DNA of 64,000 nt from Terriglobia bacterium (GCA_032252755.1 JAVUPY010000054.1:1-64000), one strand, 5' to 3'. Shown: positions 1 to 9,879, counted from the first letter of the stretch. A program made the numbers and translations. The notes: a model not told the origin generated them from the sequence alone.

Positions 1-1086
1 ACGTGGCTCAACCATGTGGGCGACGAGGCTTTCAATCTGGCGGCCGAACCAAAACCGCGGGACTATGCGCGGATGAACTTCCCCGTTCTTACAGCGACGG
101 GCTATTTCGATGATGACCAGCCGGGGGCGCTTCGCTATTACCGTGCCTATGTAGCTCACGCACCGGCTGCGGAGATGGCAAAGCAGGTTCTCGTGATCGG
201 CCCATGGGACCACCTCGGAACCCAACATCCGGCGAAAGAAATCGAAGGTCTTGCGATTCCTCAGGCTGCTGTTTTGGACATGAACAAGTTGCAGGCGGAC
301 TGGTATGACTGGGCGCTCGGGCGGGGACCTCGGCCCGCCTTCCTGCGCGACTGGGTTGCCTATTTCATGCTGGGCGCCGATGAATGGCGGTATGCGCCGA
401 CCTTGGAATCGGCCTCGTCCGGACAAGTCCTGGATTTTTATTTGTCGGATCCCGAGGGCACTCCAAAGGACGTCTTTCATTCCGGGTTCCTGCTGTCAAA
501 CGCACCGGGCAATGAACCGCCTGCCACCATCGTCAGCGATCCGCATGAATTACCGGAACTGGATGTTGCGAAGTATGCCGAGAACGAAAACCTCCTGAGC
601 CAGTTCCGTGCCTTCCAGAAGCGAGCGATCACCTTCCATTCCGAACCTTTCGCTCACGATACCGAGGTTGCAGGACAAATGCGACTGAACTTGGTCGTGG
701 AGTCGGATGCTCCGGACTTCGATCTCTGGGCGCAGGTGTTGATGATTTTGCCGGACGGCTCTTCGGTCGAACTCGGTGAGGATATACGTCGGGCCCGCTT
801 CCGCAATAGCGTCTTCAAGATTGAGCTTCTTGCTCCAGACCAGGTCGCCGAAATTCCATTTGAGTTTTACTGGATGGCGCGAAGAATTCCGGCCGGCGCC
901 AGGTTGCGCCTGACCATCACTCCACTGAATTCTCCAAAGTATCAGAAGAACTACAACACCGGCGGGCGCATCGGGTACGAAAAGCTGGAAGATGCGCGTA
1001 TTGCTCACATCAAGATCTTTCACGATGCGAAGCGAAACAGTCGTTTGACTCTGCCTCTTGCGGCCCCAGTTGCCGCCGATCGCTGA
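1..1086 (+). CDS. CocE/NonD family hydrolase, C-terminal part (5' end outside window)
   Basis: The frame is open from base 1 and lacks its N-terminus, so this is the end of a larger gene. The visible part matches the CocE/X-Pro dipeptidyl-peptidase family of serine hydrolases, which cleave esters or amides with a Ser-Asp-His triad. TGYFDDDQPG near the start fits the strand that carries the catalytic Asp, and GPWDH the loop that carries the catalytic His. The nucleophile-elbow Ser would lie upstream of the window. The last ~150 residues fit the jelly-roll C-terminal domain (RIPAGARLRLTITP). The substrate cannot be told from this part. The next gene starts 55 bases downstream on the same strand. 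Confidence 0.85.
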   Translation, partial: TWLNHVGDEAFNLAAEPKPRDYARMNFPVLTATGYFDDDQPGALRYYRAYVAHAPAAEMAKQVLVIGPWDHLGTQHPAKEIEGLAIPQAAVLDMNKLQADWYDWALGRGPRPAFLRDWVAYFMLGADEWRYAPTLESASSGQVLDFYLSDPEGTPKDVFHSGFLLSNAPGNEPPATIVSDPHELPELDVAKYAENENLLSQFRAFQKRAITFHSEPFAHDTEVAGQMRLNLVVESDAPDFDLWAQVLMILPDGSSVELGEDIRRARFRNSVFKIELLAPDQVAEIPFEFYWMARRIPAGARLRLTITPLNSPKYQKNYNTGGRIGYEKLEDARIAHIKIFHDAKRNSRLTLPLAAPVAADR

Positions 1087-1141
1087 TTGGCGCAAGCCGA
1101 ATCAGCAGGCTCCATTCAACTCAATTGTATGGAAGGACAAT

Positions 1142-1789
1142 ATGAGAGCGTCAATTCTCGAAGTACTTTTGGTCGCGGTTGCATTGTGCTGTAACCCGGT
1201 GAGTGCGCAACAAGCCGGGAAACCAGTGCCGACCTCCCAGCATCCGCGGAATCTGGATGACAAATCCCAAGGCTCGGCCCAGCGCGCTGCGGAGCCCTCT
1301 GCCGAGCTGCGGAGCCTGACCAAGATTCTTTCCGGTAAGTGGTCCCTGGAGGTGAAGTCTGAGCCAAGTCCGGGGATGACGAACGGCGTCACGCGCTCAG
1401 GTGAAGAAACGTGGCGCGCTGGCCCCGGCGGATTCACATTGATCGAGGACGAAAGGCTGCCCACCCCGGCAGGCGACGTGTTTCTCCTCGGAATCATCTG
1501 GTGGGACAACGGTACCAAAAGCTTCCATGGCATGGAATGCAACAGCCAGCTCCCCTACACATGCGACCTTAAGGGCGCGCTAAATGACATCACGATGAAC
1601 TGGGATGGCAAGCAGTTCGCTATCGAGGAGCAGGAGACGCACAATGGGAAGAAGACACTGTGGCACGAGGTCTGGTCCGACATCACCGCAACGTCGTTCA
1701 CACAAACGGGTGAGAGCGAACAACCGGACGGGAGCAGGAAGATGGTCTTCACAATCCACGCAAAAAGGGTGAGCGATTCAGGAAAGTAG
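1142..1789 (+). CDS. Secreted protein, possibly DUF1579-like
   Basis: A 215-residue protein starting at the ATG at 1142, chosen because it is preceded by an AAGGA-type ribosome site and begins a clean signal peptide (MRASILEVLLVAVALC, cleavage near VSAQ). A longer reading from 1058 would overlap the previous gene and place the signal peptide internally. The mature part (SLTKILSGKWSLEV, then GEETWRAGPGGFTLIEDE) resembles lipocalin-like DUF1579 proteins that describe a 'sample weight' domain of unknown function. No catalytic motif is evident. It is probably periplasmic. The family assignment is weak and function is unknown. Confidence 0.75.
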   Translation: MRASILEVLLVAVALCCNPVSAQQAGKPVPTSQHPRNLDDKSQGSAQRAAEPSAELRSLTKILSGKWSLEVKSEPSPGMTNGVTRSGEETWRAGPGGFTLIEDERLPTPAGDVFLLGIIWWDNGTKSFHGMECNSQLPYTCDLKGALNDITMNWDGKQFAIEEQETHNGKKTLWHEVWSDITATSFTQTGESEQPDGSRKMVFTIHAKRVSDSGK

Positions 1790-1867
1790 TCTCCGTCATG
1801 TTGGAGATGCAAGAGCTCTGATGGGGTCGAAAATTAGCAAAAGAAACCTGGTTTAAGGGGAGAATGC

Positions 1868-2878
1868 ATGAACATGCGGGCGTTAGTTCTTGTTCTTTTT
1901 TCAGCTGCTGCGCCTCATTGGTGCGCGGCGCAAGCTGTCACCCCGTACAGCGGACCCATCATCGACATGCACTTGCATGCACTGCATGCCAATGATCTGG
2001 GACCACCTCCAGCCTTCATATGCGCGCCCAATCCTTCCTGGCCGACGCGCGACGCAAAGACACCAGGAGAGCAATACGGCGCAACGTTCGTTAAGACTCC
2101 GCCCTGCGCATCCCCCCTACGTTCGCCGCTGACCGATGACGAGCTAATACGCAGGACCGTTGCGATTATGAAGGCTCGCAATGTCACCGCAATTACCTCG
2201 GGAAATACGCTAGCTGACCCCCTGGGACTGCTCGGCAAGTGGAAACTGCAAGGTGGCGACCGGATCTTACCCGCAATTCCATTCGATCCCAGGTCCGGCA
2301 AACCGACGATCGATGAGCTTCGTCAACTTGTGCAGACAAAACAGATCGTCGCGTTCGCGGAAGTCAGCATTCAGTATTTCGGCGTACTTCCCAATGATCC
2401 GCGCATGGAGCCCTATTACGCCCTCGCCGAAGAATTGGACGTACCCATCGGTATTCATATGGGCCCTGGTCCGCCGGGCGCGCCCTACTATTCATCGCCG
2501 AATTACCGCATGCGTTCTTCGAGTCTGCTCTTATTGGAAGACGTACTGGTTCGGCATCCGAAACTGCGCATCTGGGCGATGCATGCCGGGTGGCCATTCG
2601 CCGACGATACGATTGCTGCTCTTTATGCGCACCCACAACTCTATGTCGACGTAGGTGTCATCTGTTACGCGTTCCCTCGAAAACAGTTCTACAGCTTCCT
2701 TCAGCGACTGATTGATGCCGGCTTCGAAAAACGCATCATGTTTGGCTCCGATGAAATGGTCTGGCCGGACGCACTCTCGGCAGGCATCGATTCCATTCTG
2801 AACGATCCTTTGCTTACTCCAGAACAAAAGCGGGACATTCTCCATGACAATGCCGCGCGATTTCTTCGCCTGAAATAG
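1868..2878 (+). CDS. Secreted amidohydrolase (amidohydrolase-2 family)
   Basis: A 336-residue TIM-barrel metal-dependent hydrolase with an N-terminal signal peptide (cleavage near CAAQA). DMHLHAL at about residues 33-39 is the first metal-binding HxH. IHMGPG, MHAGWP and FGSDEMVWP are the later strands that supply His and Asp ligands, and NAARFLRL is the usual family ending. The family cleaves C-N, C-C or C-O bonds in small molecules, including decarboxylation of aromatic acids. Export is atypical for the family but common for acidobacterial members. The start follows AAGGGGAG. The substrate is unknown. Confidence 0.88.
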   Translation: MNMRALVLVLFSAAAPHWCAAQAVTPYSGPIIDMHLHALHANDLGPPPAFICAPNPSWPTRDAKTPGEQYGATFVKTPPCASPLRSPLTDDELIRRTVAIMKARNVTAITSGNTLADPLGLLGKWKLQGGDRILPAIPFDPRSGKPTIDELRQLVQTKQIVAFAEVSIQYFGVLPNDPRMEPYYALAEELDVPIGIHMGPGPPGAPYYSSPNYRMRSSSLLLLEDVLVRHPKLRIWAMHAGWPFADDTIAALYAHPQLYVDVGVICYAFPRKQFYSFLQRLIDAGFEKRIMFGSDEMVWPDALSAGIDSILNDPLLTPEQKRDILHDNAARFLRLK

Positions 2879-3155
2879 CGATGGCAGTGAGAGAGCAACC
2901 TTCGACAGACCTCATTCAAGGTCAACTACGTCCGCAGCAATGCCGTCTCGCTGCTTCGCCATAATCCTGCGGCGTCATTAGGTTTCCCGATGAGCTGGCA
3001 CACATCGCTGAAAAGGACAGTAACCCAGCAATCCGTGGGGAGGTCCGTGCACCGCTCGCCTCTATCGACGCTCCGCCCTCATCCAGGCCATGGAGGTGGA
3101 GAGTTTGAGCAGATAGCGACGAACCAACGGTCCTGAGATTAACGATCGATACTCG

Positions 3156-4907
3156 GTGACTTCTGTCGTGGACACCTTCGGCTGCATTACGCCTGACATT
3201 GCCGGCGAGAGCACCGATATGCTTTCCGCCACAGAGACACAACCTTTGCTGCCAGGCAATGCTAGAATCTGGGGCAGAAATACAAGTGGTAGTTTCCGGC
3301 CCAATATGCCTCTGAAGCGAGATATACGGGCGAAGCTGGAAGAGCGTCTCGAGTTTGAGACCCTGGTCGCCGACCTCTCGGCACGTTTCGTGAATCTGCC
3401 TGCTAATCGAGTCGATGCTGAGATATTGGACGCACAGCGCCGCATTTGTGAATGCCTCCGTGTTGATGTATCCGCGCTATGGCAGAACGAAGTGGAAAGT
3501 TCGAGCACATACGTACTGACGCACCTTTTTCGTCCCCCGGGCGGGCCGCCCGCCCCAGACCGAATGGATGCGCAGGACTACTTCCCGTGGTGTCGCCGGG
3601 AACTGTTGGCCGGTAAAGACATTATTGTTTCGTCTCTGGATAAGCTGCCACCGGAGGCGGCACGCGATAAGGAATCATGGAAGTACTTCGGTGTGAAGAC
3701 CTCGCTTACCATTCCGCTAGCGGTGGGTGGCGGCCCGGCTATCGGCTTTCTGTCTTTCAATGATATCCAGCGAGCACGCGACTGGCCGGACGATTTGGTG
3801 AAGCGACTGAAACTCGTTGCGCAGATTATTGCCAGCACGCTGGCTCGTAAGAAGTCGGACGAAACCCTGCGAGAAAGCGAAGAACTCAGCCGAAGCACAT
3901 TTGATCAAGCAGCCGTGGGCATTGGCCATATTGCGACCGATGGTCGTTGGTTGCGGGTAAACGACAAACTATGCTCTCTACTGGGCTTTTCGAGAGAAGA
4001 GATGCTTCAGATGACCACCCACGATATAACCTGTGCTGAGGATCTCGAGAAAGACCTAAGTTGTGTGCAAGAACTTCTGTCTGGCGCGGCCAAGACGTTC
4101 TCGACCGAGAAACGCTATATACGGAAAGATCGGTCGCAGTTCTGGGCGAAGTCAACTGTATCGCTTGTGCAGACTGTTACAGAAAAACCCAAGTACTTCA
4201 TTTCTGTGGTGGAGGACATCACTGGGCAGAAGCGGGCCGAAGAAGGCTTGCGCAACTTGAGCGGACGCTTGATAACGGTGCAAGAGCAAGAGCGAGCGTG
4301 GGTCGCCAAGGAACTCCACGATGGAATATGTCAACACCTAGCCCTTCTGGCGGTCAATTTAGATCGGTTGAAAGACAATCCACCCGATCAACAGCACCTC
4401 TGTGCGCACATTGAGCAACTGTCTAAGCGGACCAAAGAAATGGCAGAAGACGTTCGGCGCCTGTCGCACGGACTACATCCGTTCCCTCTGGAACAATTGG
4501 GACTGACCGCAGCGCTGAATAGCTTCTGCCGCAGGTTGGAGCTTGGCGCAAACCTAAGAATCGAATGCACTGCTCATGACGTTGTGCGTATGCTGCCGAA
4601 AGATGTTGCACTGTGCCTCTATCGCGTTGCGCAGGAGGCTCTTCAAAATGTAATGAAGCACAGTGGTGCGAAGCGGGCAACTGTGGACTTAACACAAAAC
4701 AGTGACGAGATCCGCATGCGAATTGCCGATGATGGCAAGGGATTTGATTTGGAGTCCATCGATGCTGCGAACTCACTCGGGCTAGCAGGCATGCGCGAAC
4801 GTGTCGGACTTGTACAAGGCGAATTGAGTTTCGACTCGCACCCCGGTCAGGGCACGGTAGTAGATGCACACATCCCCTTGCAGTCCGGTCTCAAGAGCCT
4901 GCGATAA
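3156..4907 (+). CDS. GAF-PAS sensor histidine kinase (NarL-type partner)
   Basis: A soluble histidine kinase of about 530-583 residues. Order: GAF domain (roughly 65-230), PAS domain (245-365, SRSTFDQAAVGIGHI to VVEDITGQKRAEE), HisKA_3 dimerisation/phosphoacceptor helix with ELHDGICQHLALL, and an HATPase_c domain with an N-box (QEALQNVMKHSGA), DDGKGFD and GLAGMRERV. HisKA_3 kinases normally phosphorylate LuxR/NarL-type response regulators; three response regulators lie elsewhere in the window but none is adjacent. The start is uncertain: GTG at 3156 is the longest, while ATGs at 3219 and 3306 are alternatives and 3306 begins just before the first predicted helix. There is no membrane segment, so the signal is likely intracellular. 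Confidence 0.88.
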   Translation: MTSVVDTFGCITPDIAGESTDMLSATETQPLLPGNARIWGRNTSGSFRPNMPLKRDIRAKLEERLEFETLVADLSARFVNLPANRVDAEILDAQRRICECLRVDVSALWQNEVESSSTYVLTHLFRPPGGPPAPDRMDAQDYFPWCRRELLAGKDIIVSSLDKLPPEAARDKESWKYFGVKTSLTIPLAVGGGPAIGFLSFNDIQRARDWPDDLVKRLKLVAQIIASTLARKKSDETLRESEELSRSTFDQAAVGIGHIATDGRWLRVNDKLCSLLGFSREEMLQMTTHDITCAEDLEKDLSCVQELLSGAAKTFSTEKRYIRKDRSQFWAKSTVSLVQTVTEKPKYFISVVEDITGQKRAEEGLRNLSGRLITVQEQERAWVAKELHDGICQHLALLAVNLDRLKDNPPDQQHLCAHIEQLSKRTKEMAEDVRRLSHGLHPFPLEQLGLTAALNSFCRRLELGANLRIECTAHDVVRMLPKDVALCLYRVAQEALQNVMKHSGAKRATVDLTQNSDEIRMRIADDGKGFDLESIDAANSLGLAGMRERVGLVQGELSFDSHPGQGTVVDAHIPLQSGLKSLR

Positions 4908-5289
4908 CCGATGTAAGAACTGGCTATAGTACGTCGCATCAGTCTTGCATACGGTCATCTAAAAGGAGTTCGCTTTGCGGCAAACGTCTTTTTACCCGCC
5001 TTCTGTAAGCCGCGCTCAATTTTCAGTGACCCAGCAGCCAACCTGGCGACGCGGACGATGTTGATCGCCCAGGCTGACAAACACCACCTGTTACGCCAAC
5101 CGGGAAGGTTTTACACGCTCGTACAGGTAGTGGCTTTTGCGAAATTCCAGCTGGCATTTTTGCCAGTGTGCGGAGAGTGGGTTGCGTACGAAACTATCGT
5201 GCGAAACGGTTGCGTGTAGGTAATGGCCGCGAAAGTTGCCTAAGAACGGGAAACACTCCTGAACCAACTATTCCGTAGAGGCCTCACAC
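4908..5289. other. Intergenic region, no gene seen
   Basis: I see no convincing gene in these 382 bases. AAAAGGAG at 4961 is followed by a possible TTG start, but that frame runs only about 29 codons and looks like chance. The one notable element is the perfect palindrome at 5151-5166. Confidence 0.6.
5151..5166 (+). promoter_or_regulatory. Recurrent 16-bp palindrome (site 1)
   Basis: CTGGCATTTTTGCCAG is a perfect inverted repeat, CTGGCA/TGCCAG around TTTT, 123 bases before the next start. It is the most symmetric member of a motif family found before many genes in the first 46 kb. The regulator is unknown. Confidence 0.5.
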
Positions 5290-6507
5290 ATGGAAATAGC
5301 CCAAAAGGTCGTGGACTCGCACCCGACCAAGGAATCTACTGTCCTCGAGGGATCGTATAATTTCTCCCTGGTCTTGGGCGGTCCGACGTTCCAGTTGCTT
5401 CGTAAGGCGCTCCTCTCTGGAAAGAATCTGGAACTGCTTCATCGCAGGGTATTGTTCATCGCGCTGTTCACATGGGCGCCGTTGCTGCTATTCACCGTCC
5501 TGGGTTCTGGAAGCAGCGCAGGCCGAATCTCGTTCTTTCATGACATTGAGGTACATGCGCGGTTTCTTGTTGCTCTTCCAGTCCTGATCGCTGCCGAATT
5601 GCTTGCGCATTCGCGGCTCCGTTCCGCTGTTTGTGCCTTCGTTGACCGGAGAATTGTCCTGCCAGAGGATCTGTCCCGGTTTCACGACGCTATCAACTCG
5701 GCCGTCAGGCTGCGCAATTCGATCTGGCTGGAACTCGCGCTGTTGGTTCTGGTCTACACCGTTGGTCTATGGGTATGGAGCGGCCGAATTGTCCTGGATA
5801 TCTCGACGTGGTATGGGATGGCCGGCGGGCGATGGGAACTGACTCCGGCTGGGTACTGGTACGTGTTTGTCAGCATACCGGTTTTCCAGTTCATCCTGTT
5901 GCGCTGGTATATGCGGATATTTATCTGGTTTCGTTTCCTGTGGCAGGTCAGCCGAATGAACCTGAACCTGTTTCCTACGCACCCGGATCGTTGCACCGGA
6001 CTGGCCTTCTTGGGCAAGAGTGCTTACGCGTTCGGCCCGGTCCTGTTCGCGCAAGGAGTGCTCCTCGCTGGCATCGTAGCCACTCGCGTCCTCTACATGG
6101 GGGAGAACTTACTTTCCTTCAAGGTGCAGGCGCTCGGCTTTGTCGTGTTCTTTGTCGCTGCATTTCTCGCTCCATTGTTGATGTTCAGTCCCAAGATGGC
6201 TGCCTCAAGAAGGAAAGGATGGGCTGAATACGGACTGCTAGCCCAACGATACGTCGAGAAGTTTGATAATAAGTGGGTTCGCAACGGCACCGGCGAAGAA
6301 CTGCTAGGAACGAGCGATATCCAATCCCTCGCTGATCTTGCCAACAGCTACGACATTCTTCGCGAGATACGTACGGTTCCGATTCCTTTCGGGCTGCAGG
6401 AAATCGCCGTCCTGAGCGCCGCCGCTGCGGCGCCGATTATTCCTCTTCTGCTGACTATCTTCTCGCCTGAAGAACTCCTCACACGAATCATCAAAATGGC
6501 GTTCTAA
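5290..6507 (+). CDS. Polytopic membrane protein of unknown function
   Basis: A 405-residue protein with about seven hydrophobic segments, near residues 55-73, 90-107, 145-165, 188-205, 244-265, 278-297 and 378-395. A basic/aromatic cytoplasmic loop (RWYMRIFIWFRFLWQVSRM) precedes a conserved-looking FPTHPDRCTGLAFLG segment. I do not recognise a family. It is followed by a DUF2254-type membrane protein after about 200 bases on the same strand, and both genes have a copy of the recurrent palindrome upstream, so they may be co-regulated without being one transcript. Confidence 0.8.
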   Translation: MEIAQKVVDSHPTKESTVLEGSYNFSLVLGGPTFQLLRKALLSGKNLELLHRRVLFIALFTWAPLLLFTVLGSGSSAGRISFFHDIEVHARFLVALPVLIAAELLAHSRLRSAVCAFVDRRIVLPEDLSRFHDAINSAVRLRNSIWLELALLVLVYTVGLWVWSGRIVLDISTWYGMAGGRWELTPAGYWYVFVSIPVFQFILLRWYMRIFIWFRFLWQVSRMNLNLFPTHPDRCTGLAFLGKSAYAFGPVLFAQGVLLAGIVATRVLYMGENLLSFKVQALGFVVFFVAAFLAPLLMFSPKMAASRRKGWAEYGLLAQRYVEKFDNKWVRNGTGEELLGTSDIQSLADLANSYDILREIRTVPIPFGLQEIAVLSAAAAAPIIPLLLTIFSPEELLTRIIKMAF

Positions 6508-6532
6508 AGATGGACCGATCCTGCATCGGACG

Positions 6533-6548
6533 CTAGAAGTTTTGGCAG
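6533..6548 (+). promoter_or_regulatory. Recurrent 16-bp palindrome (site 2)
   Basis: CTAGAAGTTTTGGCAG, 162 bases before the DUF2254 gene. It aligns over its whole length with the copy at 12758 (minus strand), with three differences. Confidence 0.45.
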
Positions 6549-6710
6549 TTCCAGCGAGCTGACTCCACCTCAATACTACGAGGTGTGCAGCCGAACCGAG
6601 GCCTACGTGACAAGTCACCGGTCTATAGGAGCTAGTTGTCCGCCCTTTCTTTGCGCTCGTCTCGTGATACTGCCCCCTTCTGACCTCCGGACTTGCAGGT
6701 GGAGGCGCGA

Positions 6711-8054
6711 ATGATTGCATTCAACTCATTCTTTCCGAAGTTCAGGGATGTCTCTTCTAAATTTCGAATTGCGCAGATCCGGACCTGGCTCATTCCGGTG
6801 TCATACGTTGTTGCGGCGATAGTCGCAGGTTTTACTGTGCCCCGGTTCACCAGCATTTTCCTGCCGGAATTGGTTTCATCTATCAGCACGAGCGCTGCTA
6901 TGAGTATTTACTCTGCGATCGCCTCCGGCATGATTGCTCTGACCGGAATCGTATTTTCTCTTGCATTCTTGATGGTCCAATTCAGTGCGACGGTTTACTC
7001 GCCTCGGTTGGTCCTTTTGATGGCCAGAGACTCCTTGATTTCGCACGCGCTTGGAATATTCACTGCAACCTTTTTCTATGCACTAACAGCGCTGGCCTGG
7101 GTGGATAGGAGTAATTCGGGCGGCGTTTCTTTGATCTCTCTGGGGGTTGTTGTCGCCTTGCTGTTAGCGAGCATCGCAATGTTCATCGCTCTCATCAATC
7201 GAATCGGGATGCTTCAAGTTAACCGAATCTTGATCTTTATCGGCGATAAAGGAAGAGAAATAATCGGTGAACTTTATCCCCCGATCACGCACCATCCGGA
7301 ACTGGGTGTCCGGGAAGTGCAGAGGATACAGGGGAGCCAGGTCGTTCTGTACCACGGAAGTCCGCGGTTCGTTCAGGCAATTCGGCTCTCTACCTTAGAG
7401 CAGCTAGCGACACACTACGATTGCGTAATCGAGCTAATGGCGGCTGTAGGGGACAGCGTGTTGGAGTCGACACCGATTATGCAGGTTCGAGATGGCAAAG
7501 AGATGCTGCCCCGCGAAGATTTGATGAGAGCATTGGTGCTGGGTGATGAACGCACGTTTGAGCAAGATCCCAAATACGCGCTTCGCTTGCTCGTGGATAT
7601 TGCTATCCGAGCGCTTTCGCCAGCAATTAATGATCCAACGACGGCAGTCCAGGCATTGGACCAGATTGAAGACTTATTGACCCGGCTCGGGAGGCGTCGA
7701 TTGGAGATCGGGATATTCCATGACAATGAAGGCAAGGTTCGAGTCATGATTCCTTTTCCAAGCTGGGAAGATTTCCTTCGTGTCGCATTTGATGAGATTA
7801 GATTTTACGGATCGAGTAGTGTGCAGGTGATGCGCCGCATGAAGGCGGTATTTAGCGAGATGATGGCAGTCTTACCTCATGAACGCCATGCAGCGCTCAG
7901 ATACTGGCAAGATCGCCTCAAAACAACCATCGACCAGTCTTTCAGCGATTCACAAGACAGATTTGTCGCGTCTATGGAGGATCGTCAGGGGCTCGGGATT
8001 CCCCGTCAAGGTACGGATGAAGACGTATGCGTTCCGCCCGTTCTCCGGAGCTGA
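6711..8054 (+). CDS. DUF2254 family membrane protein
   Basis: A 447-residue inner-membrane protein. The start at 6711 is chosen because GGTGGAGG lies just upstream; an in-frame start at 6693 is less well placed. Four membrane segments fill the first ~200 residues and a soluble C-terminal half follows. The signature SPAINDPTTAVQALDQIEDLL at about residues 300-320 is typical of DUF2254 proteins, whose function is unknown. The last ~40 residues are polar and probably disordered. Confidence 0.88.
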   Translation: MIAFNSFFPKFRDVSSKFRIAQIRTWLIPVSYVVAAIVAGFTVPRFTSIFLPELVSSISTSAAMSIYSAIASGMIALTGIVFSLAFLMVQFSATVYSPRLVLLMARDSLISHALGIFTATFFYALTALAWVDRSNSGGVSLISLGVVVALLLASIAMFIALINRIGMLQVNRILIFIGDKGREIIGELYPPITHHPELGVREVQRIQGSQVVLYHGSPRFVQAIRLSTLEQLATHYDCVIELMAAVGDSVLESTPIMQVRDGKEMLPREDLMRALVLGDERTFEQDPKYALRLLVDIAIRALSPAINDPTTAVQALDQIEDLLTRLGRRRLEIGIFHDNEGKVRVMIPFPSWEDFLRVAFDEIRFYGSSSVQVMRRMKAVFSEMMAVLPHERHAALRYWQDRLKTTIDQSFSDSQDRFVASMEDRQGLGIPRQGTDEDVCVPPVLRS

Positions 8055-8123
8055 CGCTCACTTCATATATGCCCAGAAAGGTCCTGACGAAGAGAAGGGG
8101 GATGCCCCCCTTGGCAAGGAACT

Positions 8124-8363
8124 ATGGAGCGAACCAGTATGGCGGAACTAGATATCTCAAAGTGCGCTGGCCCAAACTGTCTGCAAAAGTGGTACCGATT
8201 TGGCGAAGGTAAGTTATTCAGTTTTCATGTCAGGTTGCCCGGTCTCGAACCGCGGATCGTGAAGAACGTGTGGCTTTGTGAGAGTTGCTTTCTCAGCTGG
8301 GAACCGATGATGCGCGAGGGAAATCACGTTGTATTGGTTCCTCTTCAGCGAAAGGCCGTGTGA
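8124..8363 (+). CDS. Small zinc-ribbon-like protein
   Basis: A 79-residue protein, or 74 residues if the ATG at 8139 is used. Two cysteine pairs are visible: KCAGPNC near residues 14-19 and CESC near residues 52-55. Together they form a CxxxxC...CxxC arrangement that could bind zinc or an iron-sulfur cluster. No family recognised. It follows the DUF2254 gene after 69 bases on the same strand. Confidence 0.6.
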   Translation: MERTSMAELDISKCAGPNCLQKWYRFGEGKLFSFHVRLPGLEPRIVKNVWLCESCFLSWEPMMREGNHVVLVPLQRKAV

Positions 8364-8821
8364 GGCTAAGTGTCTGAGAAAGCAGGCCATTTCAAAGCGA
8401 AAAAATTCTGAAACTGGATTTTGGGATATGGAATAACGTGGACCGCGGTTCGAGCTGCTGAAGCAACATCTCCTCCCCGCAAACTAAACCACACTGAGTT
8501 TCACTTCGTCGTACTTGTCCGTTCTGAAACATCAGGAGGCTCTAATCGTTGCTCCTTCTGCGGTGGGCGCCCGTGCGGCATTGGTATCGACGGTTCCGAT
8601 GTGATCCGCGACATCCACTCGCGAAGCCAATCTTCAAATGCGCGTTCTTTTAATTTGGCGCTCATCGGTCTGATGGATGAGAGTAACTCGTTAGCGTTGT
8701 CCACGGTACTGGCAGAACCTCCAGCTGTAGTTACAAATGAAACGCAGTACCTTCATCGAGTCGAGTCAACCGCCAAAGCGAGGAGACGCAACGCGCTTCC
8801 GAATTCAATAAGGTTTTCAAT
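8364..8821. other. Intergenic region with at most one weak small gene
   Basis: A 458-base stretch between the zinc-ribbon-like gene and a VWA gene. Both strands are open over part of it. The minus-strand reading (8501-8704) looks slightly more protein-like than the plus-strand reading, but neither is convincing. Confidence 0.4.
8501..8704 (-). CDS. Possible small hypothetical protein
   Basis: A 67-codon reading frame with a GTG start. The middle (AKLKERAFEDWLREWMSRI) is a plausible amphipathic helix, which is why it is listed. A GGAGG lies about 13 bases upstream of the start, somewhat far. No family recognised, and it may be chance. Confidence 0.25.
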   Translation of the reverse strand: MDNANELLSSIRPMSAKLKERAFEDWLREWMSRITSEPSIPMPHGRPPQKEQRLEPPDVSERTSTTK

Positions 8822-9805
8822 ATGAAGGCATTCGCTATTCTCCTGACTATTTATTTGTCTGTGGCAGGCGACAGTGTGCCAAGTCCATGCCAAGTGCTGA
8901 CAAGCGATGGCGAAGCACCGAAGCAGATGCTGGATCAGCGCTCCCCAGTTCGACAGGACCTGGGACTGTTCCGCTTCCGTAAGGAAGTTGAAGAAGTAGT
9001 CTTGAATCTGAGCGTCTTAGACGAAAGGCATCAGCCGGTTAGCTATCTCAACATCAGCAATTTCACAGTGACGGAAAGCGGAAAGCCGCAGAAAATCACA
9101 TCTTTTCGACGCGAAGATATTCCTGTTGCGATGGGATTGGTTGTAGACAGCTCAGCCTCAATGATCGAGATACGTTCGGCGGTAAACCAGGCAGCATTGA
9201 ATCTCGTCAATGCCAGCAACGAACGAGATCAAGTGTTTATTGTGAACTTTAACAAGGATTGGTACCTGGACCAAGGCTTCACATCTGACGTGAACAAACT
9301 GCGAAGTGCACTCGATCAAGTGGAATTCCGTGGCAGTACAGCCCTCTTTGACGCCATGAGGGCGTCAGTCGACTATTTGAAGACGAACGTGGCTCTGGAG
9401 AAAAGAGTTCTGATCGTGATTACTGATGGCGATGACAACATGAGTTCCAACACATTGCAGGAGACGGCCCAGGCCCTGGCGGTTAAGGACGGGCCAATCG
9501 TGTATACGATCGGAATTCTCCACGACGAAAGGAAAGAGCGGTTGGAGCGAGCTCTTCGCCTGATCGCGGAATCAACAGGCGGAATCGCCTACCTGCCAAA
9601 GAGTGTGGAAGAAGTAAACGCCATTAGCATGCAAGTGGCTCGAGACATTCGCAATCAGTACACGATCTCTTATCGACCCAGTACACCCAAGGAAGATTGC
9701 GGGTACCGGACAATCAAAGTGGTGGTCAATGCGCCTCGTAATGGGAAACTCATTGTGAGAACCAAGACCGGATATTTCCCCGAGCAACACTGCGCGTTTC
9801 GCTGA
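8822..9805 (+). CDS. Secreted VWA-domain protein (acidobacterial VWFA-related)
   Basis: A 327-residue protein with a short signal peptide, an N-terminal beta-rich segment (VLNLSVLDERHQPV, typical of the acidobacterial VWFA-related family), then a von Willebrand A domain at about 100-290. The metal-dependent adhesion site reads DSSASM, with a later GSTALFDA and TDGDDN. Such domains bind Mg2+ and mediate protein contacts. The ending RTKTGYFP matches the paralogue at 13721-14710 (minus). It is probably periplasmic or surface-bound. Partner unknown. Confidence 0.9.
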   Translation: MKAFAILLTIYLSVAGDSVPSPCQVLTSDGEAPKQMLDQRSPVRQDLGLFRFRKEVEEVVLNLSVLDERHQPVSYLNISNFTVTESGKPQKITSFRREDIPVAMGLVVDSSASMIEIRSAVNQAALNLVNASNERDQVFIVNFNKDWYLDQGFTSDVNKLRSALDQVEFRGSTALFDAMRASVDYLKTNVALEKRVLIVITDGDDNMSSNTLQETAQALAVKDGPIVYTIGILHDERKERLERALRLIAESTGGIAYLPKSVEEVNAISMQVARDIRNQYTISYRPSTPKEDCGYRTIKVVVNAPRNGKLIVRTKTGYFPEQHCAFR

Positions 9806-9863
9806 AGCTCGTGTAGCGAACTATGACCAGGCAATCTTTCCCCGGCCAGGCACGAAGCACGAA

Positions 9864-9879
9864 CTGGTAATTGTGGCAG
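9864..9879 (+). promoter_or_regulatory. Recurrent 16-bp palindrome (site 3)
   Basis: CTGGTAATTGTGGCAG, 123 bases before the HtrA-like start. That is the same distance as site 1 from its gene. Confidence 0.4.
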